A stretch of DNA of 64,000 bases from Pyrococcus furiosus DSM 3638 (lineage in GTDB: Archaea > Methanobacteriota_B > Thermococci > Thermococcales > Thermococcaceae), in the NCBI RefSeq assembly GCF_000007305.1, contig NC_003413.1:987318-1051317 (forward strand). The letters run 5' to 3'. Of this stretch, positions 15,983-25,433 are shown in pieces. Each line of letters begins with the position of its first letter. Positions within the stretch are counted from its first letter, which is position 1. The notes beneath the pieces are model-generated. The model saw only the letters and a list, made by a program, of their open reading frames with translations, made no database searches and was not told the origin of the DNA. The translations under genes were made by a program, and so were the position numbers.

Positions 15983-18583
15983 ATGGAGAGGATAAGGTGG
16001 GCGAAGAGGGAATATTCAGATGAAGAAATATTCAAAATCCTTGACCCAATAGTTGGGGAATGGTTTAGAAGAAAGTTTAGAACTTTCACCCCTCCTCAGC
16101 GCTATGCAGTTATTGAAATCCATAAAGGAGAGAACGTATTGATTTCATCCCCCACAGGCTCCGGGAAGACTTTATCAGCTTTTCTTTCTATAATTAGTGA
16201 ACTTATTTCCCTGGGAAGGCAGGGAAAACTTGAAGATAAAATATATTGTGTTTACGTCTCTCCCCTTAGGGCTTTAAACAACGACATAAGGAGAAACTTA
16301 CAAGAACCTCTTCAGGAAATCTACGAACTTGCGAGAAAGTTGGGAGTTGAAATCCCAGAAATAAGGGTTAGCGTAAGGACAAGCGATACTACAAGTTACG
16401 AAAAGAGTAAAATGCTAAAAAAACCTCCACACATCCTGATAACAACTCCGGAAAGCCTTGCAATTGCCCTTAACGCCCCCAAATTTAGGGAAAAACTGAG
16501 AGACGTGAAGTGGGTAATCGTTGATGAAGTCCATGCCCTAGCTGAGAACAAGCGAGGTTCTCATCTAGCTTTAACCCTCGAAAGATTAAGAGAGCTTACT
16601 GGAAGGGAATTCGTTAGGATAGGGCTTAGTGCAACTATTCATCCCTTAGAAGAGGTAGCTAAATTTGTATTTGGATTTGACGATAACGGGGAGCCCCGAC
16701 CAGGGTTGATAGTTGATGTAAGCTTTGCTAAGAAGATAAAAATTAGCGTGGAAAGCGTTGTGGAAGATTTAGTTTATACTCCCGCAAATGTTCTAAGTGA
16801 GGCCCTATATAGGAGAATAGGCGAGCTTGTTAAAAACAGAAAGACAACTTTAATCTTTACGAACACAAGGAGCGGAACTGAAAGGGTTGTATATCACCTA
16901 AAGAAGATGTTTCCTGAATGGGCAGACAAAATAGAGGCTCATCACTCTTCTCTTTCCAGGGAAGTTAGGTTAAACGTTGAAGAAAGACTAAAACGAGGGG
17001 AATTGAAGATAATTGTGAGCTCCACTTCTCTGGAACTGGGGATTGATATTGGATCCATAGACCTCGTTATTTTAATTGGCTCTCCGAAGAGCGTTAACAG
17101 GGCCCTTCAGAGGATTGGAAGGGCAGGGCACAGACTGCATGAAGTCAGCGAAGGCGTAATTCTTGCTCTAGATAGGGATGACCTAGTGGAAGTTACTGTT
17201 CTTGCTCACAATGCTAGAAATAGAAGGCTAGATAGAATTAAAATCCCAAAGAATCCACTGGACGTTTTAGTCCAGCACGTCCTGGGAATGGCCCTAGAAA
17301 GAGTATGGGAAGTAGAAGAAGCTTACAGAGTAGTTAGGAGAGCATATCCATTTAGAGACCTTCCATTTGAAGATTTCATGAACGTTCTTAGATATTTGGC
17401 TGGAGAATATGCTGGGTTAGAGGAAAAAAAGGTGTACGCAAAAATATGGCTCGAAGATGGAAAGTTTGGAAGACGAGGTAAGATGACGAGAGCGATCTAT
17501 TATATGAACGTTGGAACGATCCCAGATGAGGCAAAAATTGACGTCTTTACCATGGATATGAAATATATCGGAACAGTTGAAGAAGAGTTTGCGGAGCACC
17601 TAATGCCTGGTGATATCTTCGTCCTTGCAGGAAGAACTTATGAGTTCGTCAAGAGTAAGGGGAATAGGATTTACGTTATTCCAAGAGAGGGGGCAAAGCC
17701 TACTATCCCCTCCTGGTTCTCTGAAATGCTACCTTTAAGCTTCGATTTGGCTATAGACATTCAAAGATTTAGAAAAGAAGTAAAGAGGTTATTAAATAAC
17801 AAGAGGGCTAAAACGTTTTTAATGAGGAAATACGGAATAGACGAAACTACTGCAAATGCCATCCTCTCCTACTTTAGGGAACAAGCTAAATACTCGATAA
17901 TTCCCGATGACGAAACAGTTCTCGTGGAAGTCGTTAGGGAGGGAAACGTGGTAAAGTACTTCTTCCACACTCTAATAGGAAGAAGGGCCAATGACGCCTT
18001 AAGTAGGGCATTTGCATATTTAATAAGTAAGAGGAAGAAATGCAATGTAGGAGTAGCGATTACTGACAACGGCTTCATGCTAAAGGTTCCCAGGGAGAAA
18101 GAGTTGTCTCAGGAGGAGATACTGGAGCTCTTCCGTGTTGAGAACTTAAGGGAGGTTCTAAAGAAAGCTCTGGATAACACAGAGCTTCTTAAAAGGAGGT
18201 TCAGACACGTGGCTAACAGGGGTCTTCTAGTACTAAGGAGGTATATGGGAAGAGAAAAAAGCCTAAGCAGGCAACAAATGAATGCACAGACTCTTTTAAA
18301 CTTTTTGAAAAAGAACTATCCTGATTTTCCCTTATTAAAAGAGGTTTATAGAGAAATTATGGAAGATAAAATGGACATCGGAAACGCGGAGCTCTTCTTG
18401 GGTTGGATTAAAGAGGGAAGAATAGAGGTAATTATTAGAGAGCACAAATATCCAAGCCCCTTCGCCTTCAACTTGGAAGTTGCTGGAGCTAGCGATGTCG
18501 TTCTCATGGAGGATAGGAGGGAATTAATCAAGGAGCTACACAAGAAGATTATGGCTCTAATTCACGATAAGCTCGAAAGCTAA
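15983..18583 (+). CDS. Lhr-type superfamily 2 DNA helicase
   Basis: About 866 residues from ATG 15983; a TTG at 15965 would add six. Helicase motifs in order: motif I SSPTGSGKTLSA, Ia VSPLRALNND, II DEVHALAE, III LSATIHP, IV TLIFTNTRSG, V STSLELGIDIGSIDLV and VI RALQRIGRAGHR. A winged-helix region and the Lhr-specific C-terminal domain fill the second half. Lhr proteins are ATP-driven 3'-5' translocases that unwind RNA-DNA hybrids and forked DNA and act in repair and replication-coupled recombination. It is probably the third gene of the transcript beginning with the radical SAM gene. A T7 run follows its stop and may terminate it. Confidence 0.93.
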   Translation: MERIRWAKREYSDEEIFKILDPIVGEWFRRKFRTFTPPQRYAVIEIHKGENVLISSPTGSGKTLSAFLSIISELISLGRQGKLEDKIYCVYVSPLRALNNDIRRNLQEPLQEIYELARKLGVEIPEIRVSVRTSDTTSYEKSKMLKKPPHILITTPESLAIALNAPKFREKLRDVKWVIVDEVHALAENKRGSHLALTLERLRELTGREFVRIGLSATIHPLEEVAKFVFGFDDNGEPRPGLIVDVSFAKKIKISVESVVEDLVYTPANVLSEALYRRIGELVKNRKTTLIFTNTRSGTERVVYHLKKMFPEWADKIEAHHSSLSREVRLNVEERLKRGELKIIVSSTSLELGIDIGSIDLVILIGSPKSVNRALQRIGRAGHRLHEVSEGVILALDRDDLVEVTVLAHNARNRRLDRIKIPKNPLDVLVQHVLGMALERVWEVEEAYRVVRRAYPFRDLPFEDFMNVLRYLAGEYAGLEEKKVYAKIWLEDGKFGRRGKMTRAIYYMNVGTIPDEAKIDVFTMDMKYIGTVEEEFAEHLMPGDIFVLAGRTYEFVKSKGNRIYVIPREGAKPTIPSWFSEMLPLSFDLAIDIQRFRKEVKRLLNNKRAKTFLMRKYGIDETTANAILSYFREQAKYSIIPDDETVLVEVVREGNVVKYFFHTLIGRRANDALSRAFAYLISKRKKCNVGVAITDNGFMLKVPREKELSQEEILELFRVENLREVLKKALDNTELLKRRFRHVANRGLLVLRRYMGREKSLSRQQMNAQTLLNFLKKNYPDFPLLKEVYREIMEDKMDIGNAELFLGWIKEGRIEVIIREHKYPSPFAFNLEVAGASDVVLMEDRRELIKELHKKIMALIHDKLES

Positions 18584-18663
18584 GGTTTTTTTACTTTCCC
18601 AAAATTCTTACTTTGGATAGTTATATTACTGCTGGTTATTATTAGTTGATGAAAATATGTCGA

Positions 18664-18722
18664 AAGATATATAAAATTGAAGACAAAATTGGGGTGGAGA
18701 GAAAATAGGAGGAGGGAGAGAG
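18664..18722 (+). promoter_or_regulatory. Promoter and ribosome site of the threonine operon
   Basis: A TATA element AAGATATATAAAATT lies at about 18663-18677 and a strong AGGAGGAGGG at 18708-18717 precedes ATG 18723. The leader is too short for an attenuator, so any control is likely by a repressor at the TATA region. Confidence 0.6.
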
Positions 18723-19844
18723 ATGATCGTGCTAAAATTTGGGGGAAGCTCAATTAAGTATGACTTCGAGGAAGCAACAAATTTAGCCCTCAGTCTCTTT
18801 GAAGATGATGCTGTCATTGTAGTAGTTTCTGCAATAAAAGGGATAACAGATAAGCTGATTCTGTACTCCCAGACCTTGGATAAGACAATAGCAACAAAAA
18901 TAGCTTCTGAGTATGTTAGCTTTGCAAAATCCCATGGTATAGATCCAGTGATATTGAAACCCTACTTAGATGAGCTTTTTAACCTTCCAGACCTTCCAGA
19001 GGAGGCACTAAGGGATTATATCCTGTCTTTGGGCGAAGTTCTTTCTGCTGTAATTTTCTCAGCCTCAATTGGAGGAAAATTCGTCCCCTCTTGGGATATT
19101 TTTGAGGCCGAGGGTAACTTTGGAAATGCATTCATAGACATAAAAAGTAGCAAGAAAAAATTCAAGAGAGTATTTGAGGTGCTTGAAGAAGGCTATATTC
19201 CAGTTATCCCAGGATTTACGGCTGGAAAAGATGGCTACATTCTCACCCTGGGAAGAGGGGGGAGTGACTATTCGGGAGTTGCCGCTGGAGTCCTTGGAAA
19301 GGCAAAATTAGTGGCGATTATGAGTGATGTCGAGGGAATTTATACAGCAGATCCAAAGCTAGTCCCCTCGGCAAGGTTAATTCCCTACGTTTCTTATGAT
19401 GAGATCATAATATCCTCAAAACATGGCATGAGGGCTTTACAATGGAAAGCTGCAGAATTAGCTAAAGAGTATAAGATTCCAGTCCTCTTTGGAAGGACTA
19501 GGAACTGGAGAATGGGAACTTTGATGAGCGAAAGGAGCTCAGGAATGCCGCTTATGACATACAAAGATGGGCTGCTACTTGTTAATGTAACTGAAGAGAT
19601 AAAATATCCGATTATAGCTGAAGGGCCTTTCTGGAAACTCTACAAAGTTTCCCAAGAAGAGGGAATTCACTTAATGAGAGAGCTTCATACAAAATTATTT
19701 CAACCGTCATTTATCCAATATAGTGTTTACAAATCTAGTGAAAATGGGCAAAAAACTCAAGAATTTAACGAAAAAATATCAATTGAACAAGGAGAAAATC
19801 GAAAAATTTATTACAGTGAGGAAGAGGTTAACCTTCCTGGGTGA
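18723..19844 (+). CDS. Aspartate kinase paralogue 1
   Basis: 373 residues. It phosphorylates aspartate for threonine and methionine synthesis. Catalytic-domain motifs: VLKFGGSSIKYDFEEA at the N-terminus, VVVSAIKGITD, LSLGEVLSA, TLGRGGSDYSGVAAG and SDVEGIYTADPKLVPSA. The classic pair of C-terminal ACT domains is missing; the last 90 residues (from MTYKDGLLLVNVTEE) are poorly conserved and very polar, ending KIYYSEEEVNLPG. It is the first gene of a five-gene operon and its end abuts a second paralogue, so the kinase is duplicated. Whether this copy is catalytic, or an inhibitory or partner subunit, cannot be told from sequence. Confidence 0.9.
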   Translation: MIVLKFGGSSIKYDFEEATNLALSLFEDDAVIVVVSAIKGITDKLILYSQTLDKTIATKIASEYVSFAKSHGIDPVILKPYLDELFNLPDLPEEALRDYILSLGEVLSAVIFSASIGGKFVPSWDIFEAEGNFGNAFIDIKSSKKKFKRVFEVLEEGYIPVIPGFTAGKDGYILTLGRGGSDYSGVAAGVLGKAKLVAIMSDVEGIYTADPKLVPSARLIPYVSYDEIIISSKHGMRALQWKAAELAKEYKIPVLFGRTRNWRMGTLMSERSSGMPLMTYKDGLLLVNVTEEIKYPIIAEGPFWKLYKVSQEEGIHLMRELHTKLFQPSFIQYSVYKSSENGQKTQEFNEKISIEQGENRKIYYSEEEVNLPG

Positions 19845-19857
19845 ACGACCATCGGTG

Positions 19858-20934
19858 GTGGAGAAACCTGTTGTTGTAAAGTTTGGAGGAACTTCAGTAA
19901 GGTACGCCTTTGAAGAAGCACTAGAGCTAGTTGCAAATCTAAACGAAAATACAAGAACAATCGTTGTCGTTTCTGCACTTGCAGGGGTTACAGATTGTTT
20001 ATTAAGGCTCGCGAATGGTGATATGTCTGCTCTTCTAGAAATCGAAGAAATACATGAAGAACTATCTCAAGAATTAGACGTTCAGCTTGACCACTTAATG
20101 TATCAGCTTCACAAGACACTTAATTCTAAATCAAGCTTTCCATCAAAAGAAGCATTTGTGGATGAAATAGCATCCTTTGGAGAGAGATTTTCAGCCGAAC
20201 TATTCTCAGAGGGGCTTAAAATACTCGGAATTAATGCTAAGGCTGTTGATTCAAAGGATATACTCTTTGCCAAGGGGGATTATGGAAATGCAGAAGTAGA
20301 CTTTAAAAAGAGCGTCTATGGAGCAGGCATCCTATATCGCATGCTTAGGAGGGGAATAGTCCCCGTTGTTACTGGATACTATGGAAATCTAAATGGATTC
20401 AGAGCAACTTTTGGGAGGGGAGGAAGCGATTACTCAGCAACTTCAATAGCAAGACTAGTAAACGCAAAGGCCACTTTGATTATGAGCGATGTTGAGGGAA
20501 TTTACACGGCAGATCCAAAGCTTGTGCCTTCTGCAAAGTTAATCCACTACATCTCATACAGAGAAGCGAAAATAGCTGCAAAACTAGGTATGAAAGCCCT
20601 TCATCATAGGGCTATTGATCCAGTAGAGGGAAGAATACCCGTAATCCTCGGAAAGACTAGAGATTTGAAGTTTGGAACCTTGATTTCTCACAAGTCCCAG
20701 GGGATTCCTGTAGTGGTTCATAAATTGATCGAGGATCACGCCGAAGTTTCCGTGGTATCGACTAGAAGGAGCTTTTCTCTCCCCTATGAAGTCTATGAGG
20801 AAGGAGATTTTTACTTTAAGATAAAAATTCCCAAGGAGCAGTTTTTGGAAGTTTTAAAAGATATACACAGGAGAGTGGTGGAAAATGAAAGTCTACGCCC
20901 CAGCTACGATAGCGAACTTTGGGCCTGGGTTTGA
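19858..20934 (+). CDS. Aspartate kinase paralogue 2
   Basis: About 358 residues from a GTG at 19858 (GTG 19855 is equally possible); the reading frame is open further upstream, inside the first paralogue. Motifs: VVVKFGGTSVRYAFEEA, VVVSALAGVTD, ASFGERFSAELFS, TFGRGGSDYSATS and SDVEGIYTADPKLVPSA. The C-terminus (EVSVVSTRRSFSLPYEVYE, then FLEVLKDIHRRV) may be a single degenerate ACT module, in contrast to the pair normal for feedback-controlled enzymes. Its last 50 bases overlap thrB, so translation is strongly coupled. The two kinases probably form the threonine-branch enzyme together. Confidence 0.9.
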   Translation: MEKPVVVKFGGTSVRYAFEEALELVANLNENTRTIVVVSALAGVTDCLLRLANGDMSALLEIEEIHEELSQELDVQLDHLMYQLHKTLNSKSSFPSKEAFVDEIASFGERFSAELFSEGLKILGINAKAVDSKDILFAKGDYGNAEVDFKKSVYGAGILYRMLRRGIVPVVTGYYGNLNGFRATFGRGGSDYSATSIARLVNAKATLIMSDVEGIYTADPKLVPSAKLIHYISYREAKIAAKLGMKALHHRAIDPVEGRIPVILGKTRDLKFGTLISHKSQGIPVVVHKLIEDHAEVSVVSTRRSFSLPYEVYEEGDFYFKIKIPKEQFLEVLKDIHRRVVENESLRPSYDSELWAWV

Positions 20935-21763
20935 CGTCTTTGGCTTGGCAATAGAAACGCCAAGGGATACTGTAATTGCAAAGGAAAGTGATGATTTCAG
21001 GATAGAGGTCGAAGGCTACAAAGTTCCAGAAAATGACGAAAACGTAGCTTTAGTCGCTGCAAAAGCTTTATTTAAACTTGTGGGCGAGGAAGGAGGAATC
21101 TACCTAAAACTAAAGAAAGGAATTAGGCCAAAAAGTGGCCTAGGAAGTTCTGGGGCATCTTCAATAGCAGGAGCAGTTGCTGCGGCTAGGATTTTAGGAG
21201 TAGAAGATGATGAAATTATAATAAGAGCGGCTCTCGAAGGGGAAAGAAAAGCCTCTGGAAGCCCTCATGGAGATAATGTTGTCCCCTCTTACTATGGAAA
21301 CTTCACAATCGTGGAGTCCCTAAATCCCCTCAGAGTCCACAACATTGAGGTTGATTTCAAGGTAGTCGTCATCCTTCCCAGTGTTGAAGTACCTACAAGT
21401 GAGGCTAGAAAAGTACTTCCGAAGAAAGTCCCTCTCAAAGATGCCGTGAAAAACATAGCCCTCGCCTCTTCTCTAGTTCTGGCACTAAAGGAGGGAAACC
21501 TGGAGGAAGTAGGAAGGCTACTAGAGGACCATTTAGCCCTCCCATACAGACTCAGCCTAGTTCCATGGTTTCCTAAGGTAAAGGAAGCCGCTAAGGAGGC
21601 AGGAGCCTATGGGGTTATGATATCTGGCTCGGGACCAGCAGTATTTGCTCTTGGGGAGAACCTCAAAGAAATAGGGAAGGCTATGAAGGAGGCGTTTGAA
21701 AGTTTTGGAATTGAGGCTGAATACTGGGTGACAAAGGTTGGTAGGGGTGCAAAATGGTGCTGA
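20885..21763 (+). CDS. thrB: Homoserine kinase
   Basis: 292 residues of the GHMP kinase family. It phosphorylates homoserine with ATP. The substrate loop APATIANFGPGFDVFGLA is at the N-terminus, the ATP loop PKSGLGSSGASSIAG near residue 80, and the C-terminal motif GVMISGSGPAVFAL near 240. The start ATG lies 50 bases inside the upstream kinase gene, with GGAGAGTGGTGG nearby as ribosome site. The end overlaps thrC by 10 bases. Confidence 0.97.
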   Translation: MKVYAPATIANFGPGFDVFGLAIETPRDTVIAKESDDFRIEVEGYKVPENDENVALVAAKALFKLVGEEGGIYLKLKKGIRPKSGLGSSGASSIAGAVAAARILGVEDDEIIIRAALEGERKASGSPHGDNVVPSYYGNFTIVESLNPLRVHNIEVDFKVVVILPSVEVPTSEARKVLPKKVPLKDAVKNIALASSLVLALKEGNLEEVGRLLEDHLALPYRLSLVPWFPKVKEAAKEAGAYGVMISGSGPAVFALGENLKEIGKAMKEAFESFGIEAEYWVTKVGRGAKWC

Positions 21764-22938
21764 AATGTGTAGTCTGTGGGAGAGAGTATCCTGAAGACGA
21801 AGTTAGGTATAGGTGTGAGTGTGGAGGTCTATTAGAGGTTGTTATCGATCTAGATAAAGTTGATACTTCCATTTTTAACGGTAAGGAGATAAAGCTGTGG
21901 AAATATGAAAGCTGGCTACCCGTAAAGAAGAGAGTTAGTCTGGAAGAAGGTGGAACTCCCCTATATAGGTTATTAAATCTTGAAAGTGATCTTGGAGTAA
22001 AAGAGCTCTATGCAAAAAACGAGGGTGCGAATCCAACAGGTTCATTTAAAGACCGCGGAATGACGGTTGGAGTCTCGAAGGCTCTTGAGCTAGGAATGGA
22101 TAAAGTCATATGTGCATCTACGGGAAATACTTCAGCATCACTTGCTGCTTATGCTGCAAAAGCAGGAATAAAAGCATATGTCCTAATCCCAAGTGGGAAG
22201 ATAGCGTTAGGAAAGCTTGCTCAAGCAATAATCTATGGGGCTAGGGTTGTACCAATCAAGGGGAACTTTGACGATGCTCTAAGAGTAGTCGTGGAGACAA
22301 GCAAAGAACTTGGGATATACATGTTAAATTCAATAAACCCATTCAGGCTCGAAGGACAAAAGACAATAGCGTATGAGATATATGACCAACTTGGAAAAGT
22401 TCCAGACAACGTTATTCTCCCAGTTGGAAATGCAGGAAACATTTCTGCAATATGGAAGGGGTTTAAGGAGATGTATGAGGCTGGCGTAATAGATGAACTT
22501 CCCAGGATGATAGGAATTCAAGCAGAAGGAGCATCCCCATTAGCGAAGGCTTGGAAAGAGAAAAGAAAATTCCAACCCGAAGAGAGTCCAGAAACCATTG
22601 CATCGGCCATAAGAATAGGAAACCCCGCAAATTGGATAAAGGCATGGAGGGCTGTTGAAGAATCTGGGGGACTATTTGAGAGCGTAAGTGATGAGGAAAT
22701 ACTAAGAGCTCAGAAACTTCTAGCGTCTAGGGAAGGACTATTTGTTGAACCTGCTTCTGCAGCATCTTTAGCTGGCTTAATTAAGCTCCTTGAAAGTGGT
22801 GAAATAAGCAGGAATGAGAGTTACGTTTTAATCACAACTGGACATGGGCTAAAAGATCCAAATATCGTCATAAAGAACTTCCAAGTTCCAGAACCTATAG
22901 ACCCAACTTTAGAAGCTTTTAAGGAGGTGATTGAATGA
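21754..22938 (+). CDS. thrC: Threonine synthase
   Basis: 394 residues. A PLP enzyme that turns O-phosphohomoserine into threonine. It begins with a small zinc-ribbon-like segment (CVVCGREYPEDEVRYRCECGG), common in archaeal threonine synthases. The PLP lysine lies in NPTGSFKDRG near residue 93, the phosphate loop is VGNAGNISA, and the CASTGNTSASLAAYAAKAG stretch is the Ser/Thr-binding region. Both ends overlap neighbours (thrB by 10, asd by 4 bases), which shows tight coupling in the operon. Confidence 0.97.
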   Translation: MVLKCVVCGREYPEDEVRYRCECGGLLEVVIDLDKVDTSIFNGKEIKLWKYESWLPVKKRVSLEEGGTPLYRLLNLESDLGVKELYAKNEGANPTGSFKDRGMTVGVSKALELGMDKVICASTGNTSASLAAYAAKAGIKAYVLIPSGKIALGKLAQAIIYGARVVPIKGNFDDALRVVVETSKELGIYMLNSINPFRLEGQKTIAYEIYDQLGKVPDNVILPVGNAGNISAIWKGFKEMYEAGVIDELPRMIGIQAEGASPLAKAWKEKRKFQPEESPETIASAIRIGNPANWIKAWRAVEESGGLFESVSDEEILRAQKLLASREGLFVEPASAASLAGLIKLLESGEISRNESYVLITTGHGLKDPNIVIKNFQVPEPIDPTLEAFKEVIE

Positions 22939-23939
22939 AAGCAGCCGTTTTAGGAGCAACTGGACTCGTAGGAAGGACTTTCGTGAAATTACTCAGCGGA
23001 CACCCATGGTTTAAAGTCAGTAAGCTTGTAGCATCTGAAAAGTCTGCAGGTAAGGAGTACGGAGAAATAGTCGAGGACTCACCAAAAGAGTTTAGAAAAA
23101 ATGTAATAATCAGCCTAGAGGAGTTTTTAAAAGACCCCGATGTTGATATAGTCTTCAATGCTCTCCCAGCCTCAATATCCAGAGAAGTTGAAGAAAAACT
23201 TGCGCAAGAGATTCCAGTTTTTACAAATGCTAGAGCTCACAGATATGACGAAGATGTTCCTATTTTGGTTCCAGAGGTAAACATGAATCACCTGGGAATA
23301 ATTGAAGTTCAGAAAAAGAACAGGGGTTGGGATGGTTTTATAGTCACAAACCCCAACTGTTCAACTGCTATACTTACGGTATCTTTAGCTCCATTAGTTG
23401 AATTTGGGATAAAGAAGGTTAGAGTTGCAACAATGCAAGCTATTAGTGGAGCTGGATTTTCAGGACTTTCGGCATATGCAATTCATGACAATGTAATTCC
23501 CTTCATAAATGGAGAGGAGTGGAAGATAGAAAATGAGAGCAAGAAAATATTGGGAAAATTCAACGGTGAGAGAATAGAAAACGCAGACTTCGACATCTCT
23601 GCCATAGCAACGAGAGTTCCAGTTATTCATGGTCATACGGAGGCAGTATTTGTGGAGTTGGAGAAGGTAAACATTGAAGAGATAAGAGAAGCATTTGACA
23701 GCTTTGATCCATTGAGAGACTATAAGCTCCCCTCTTATGAGAAACCGATAGTATATTCAGAAGTTCCACAACCCAGACTTCACAGGGATAGGGGGAAAGG
23801 ACTAACTGGAACTGTAGGTAGACTCGAGAAAATAAACGGTGGAGTGAAGTACGTAACACTTGGTCATAATCTCGTCAGAGGAGCGGCTGGAGGTTCAGTT
23901 CTCAACGCTGAACTCGCCTACAGGCTTGGCTATCTCTGA
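22935..23939 (+). CDS. asd: Aspartate-semialdehyde dehydrogenase
   Basis: 334 residues of the archaeal/fungal-type enzyme. It reduces aspartyl phosphate with NADPH. The NADP loop is VLGATGLVGRTF at the N-terminus, the catalytic cysteine is in TNPNCSTAI near residue 141, and AISGAGFSGLSA and VIHGHTEAVFVE supply substrate contacts. The start ATG sits in an ATGA overlap with thrC. It closes the operon; homoserine dehydrogenase is not in this window, so that step is encoded elsewhere. Confidence 0.97.
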   Translation: MKAAVLGATGLVGRTFVKLLSGHPWFKVSKLVASEKSAGKEYGEIVEDSPKEFRKNVIISLEEFLKDPDVDIVFNALPASISREVEEKLAQEIPVFTNARAHRYDEDVPILVPEVNMNHLGIIEVQKKNRGWDGFIVTNPNCSTAILTVSLAPLVEFGIKKVRVATMQAISGAGFSGLSAYAIHDNVIPFINGEEWKIENESKKILGKFNGERIENADFDISAIATRVPVIHGHTEAVFVELEKVNIEEIREAFDSFDPLRDYKLPSYEKPIVYSEVPQPRLHRDRGKGLTGTVGRLEKINGGVKYVTLGHNLVRGAAGGSVLNAELAYRLGYL

Positions 23940-23954
23940 TTATTTTTATTTTCT

Positions 23955-24062
23955 TTAGGTTCCATACTACAAGCCTTTAGGCAGTTCTGAAACTAGCGAC
24001 AACAAGCCCTTCAGGACAATTAGAACATTCACGTTTCCAAGCTTTACAGCCCTTCTAAAACA
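23955..24062. repeat. Degenerate short tandem repeat between asd and pgk
   Basis: This 206-base gap holds no gene start I can support. Read on the minus strand it has about three imperfect units with AAGGCTTGTAGT, AAGGGCTTGTTGTCGCT and AGAAGGGCTGTAAAGCTT as anchors, spaced 33-45 bases. The same strand stays open for about 38 codons without an ATG (PKTCCFRRAVKLGNVNVL and onward), which suggests a decayed repeat array rather than a gene. The pgk promoter must lie at its right end. Confidence 0.4.
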
Positions 24063-24145
24063 ACATGTTTTAGGCTATACAAATCTTTTCTTCCCCTTCC
24101 CCACAACTTTCTTAAATCTCCATCCAACTATTTTATGGTGGTGAA

Positions 24146-25378
24146 ATGTTCAGGTTGAGAGATTTTGAATACTACAACAGAACCGTGTTTCTTCGAGTTG
24201 ACTTAAACTCACCAATGAGTAATGGAAAAATAATAAGTGACGCGAGATTTCGAGCAGTCCTTCCAACGATAAAGTACCTAATAGAGAGTGGAGCAAAAGT
24301 AGTTGTTGGCACTCATCAAGGAAAACCCTACAGCGAAGAGTATTCGACTACTGAAGAGCATGCGAGAATTCTCTCTGAGCTCCTAAATATGCATGTTGAA
24401 TACGTTGAAGACATTTTTGGAAAGTATGCAAGGGAGAGAATAAAGGCTATGAAACCTGGGGAAGTTATAGTCCTCGAAAACCTCAGGTTCTCTGCAGAAG
24501 AAGTAAAAAACGCAACTATTGAGGAATGCGAAAAGACGTTTTTTGTTAGGAAGCTCTCCCAGGTAATAGACCTCGTTGTTAACGATGCCTTTGCTGCCGC
24601 TCATAGAAGTCAGCCATCTCTCGTTGGTTTTGCAAGAATAAAGCCTATGATAATGGGATTCCTTATGGAAAAAGAAGTTGATGCTTTAACAAAAGCTTAT
24701 GAAAGTGAAGAAAAGCCGAGAGTTTATGTTCTTGGTGGTGCAAAAGTTGATGACTCATTAAAAGTTGCCGAAAACGTTCTTAGGAAAGAAAAGGCTGATC
24801 TCATACTGACAGGGGGATTGGTTGGCCAATTATTCACTCTAGCTAAGGGCTTTGACCTGGGAAGAGAAAACATTAAATTCTTAGAAAAGAAGGGAATTTT
24901 AAAATACGTAGACTGGGCAGAAAAGATTCTTGACGAATTTTATCCCTACGTTAGAACTCCCGTAGACTTTGCCATTGACTTCAAGGGAGAAAGAGTAGAG
25001 ATAGATTTGCTCAGCGACGAGAAAAGGCTCTTTGACGAATATCCAATCCTTGACATCGGTTCTAGAACAGTTGAAAAGTATAGGGAGATACTCTTAAAGG
25101 CCAGGATAATAGTAGCCAACGGTCCTATGGGAGTGTTCGAAAGGGAAGAATTTGCCGTGGGAACAATTGGGGTATTCAAGGCCATCGGAGAGAGTCCAGC
25201 CTTTAGCGTCATTGGTGGTGGTCATTCAATAGCAAGCATATACAAGTACAACATAACTGGGATAAGCCATATCTCTACCGGTGGGGGAGCTATGCTAACA
25301 TTTTTTGCTGGAGAAAAGTTGCCAGTTCTTGAAGCGCTAAAGATTAGTTACGAAAAGTTCTCTAACTTACTTTCTTAA
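24146..25378 (+). CDS. pgk: Phosphoglycerate kinase
   Basis: 410 residues, the archaeal size. It interconverts 1,3-bisphosphoglycerate and 3-phosphoglycerate with ADP/ATP. Motifs: VFLRVDLNSPMSNGKI at the N-terminus, VGTHQGKPYSEEYS, VLENLRFSAEE, NDAFAAAHRSQPSLVGF, VLGGAKVDDSLKVAEN and the GGGHSIASIYKY/STGGGAMLTF ends that bind nucleotide phosphates. In P. furiosus glycolysis the GAPOR route bypasses this step, so Pgk serves gluconeogenesis. GGTGGTGAA precedes the ATG. I find no TATCAC-N5-GTGATA glycolytic motif upstream, in line with a gluconeogenic role. Confidence 0.97.
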   Translation: MFRLRDFEYYNRTVFLRVDLNSPMSNGKIISDARFRAVLPTIKYLIESGAKVVVGTHQGKPYSEEYSTTEEHARILSELLNMHVEYVEDIFGKYARERIKAMKPGEVIVLENLRFSAEEVKNATIEECEKTFFVRKLSQVIDLVVNDAFAAAHRSQPSLVGFARIKPMIMGFLMEKEVDALTKAYESEEKPRVYVLGGAKVDDSLKVAENVLRKEKADLILTGGLVGQLFTLAKGFDLGRENIKFLEKKGILKYVDWAEKILDEFYPYVRTPVDFAIDFKGERVEIDLLSDEKRLFDEYPILDIGSRTVEKYREILLKARIIVANGPMGVFEREEFAVGTIGVFKAIGESPAFSVIGGGHSIASIYKYNITGISHISTGGGAMLTFFAGEKLPVLEALKISYEKFSNLLS

Positions 25379-25433
25379 TTTTTAACCAGACATTTAAAAG
25401 TAGAATCCTGTGAATATCCTTGGAGGTGAGGAA

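Noticed and set aside
23955-24062. CRISPR array between asd and pgk
   Set aside because: The repeat units differ in length and sequence and do not match the P. furiosus CRISPR repeat.
24063-24145. Thermococcales glycolytic motif before pgk
   Set aside because: TATCAC-N5-GTGATA is not present in the gap.
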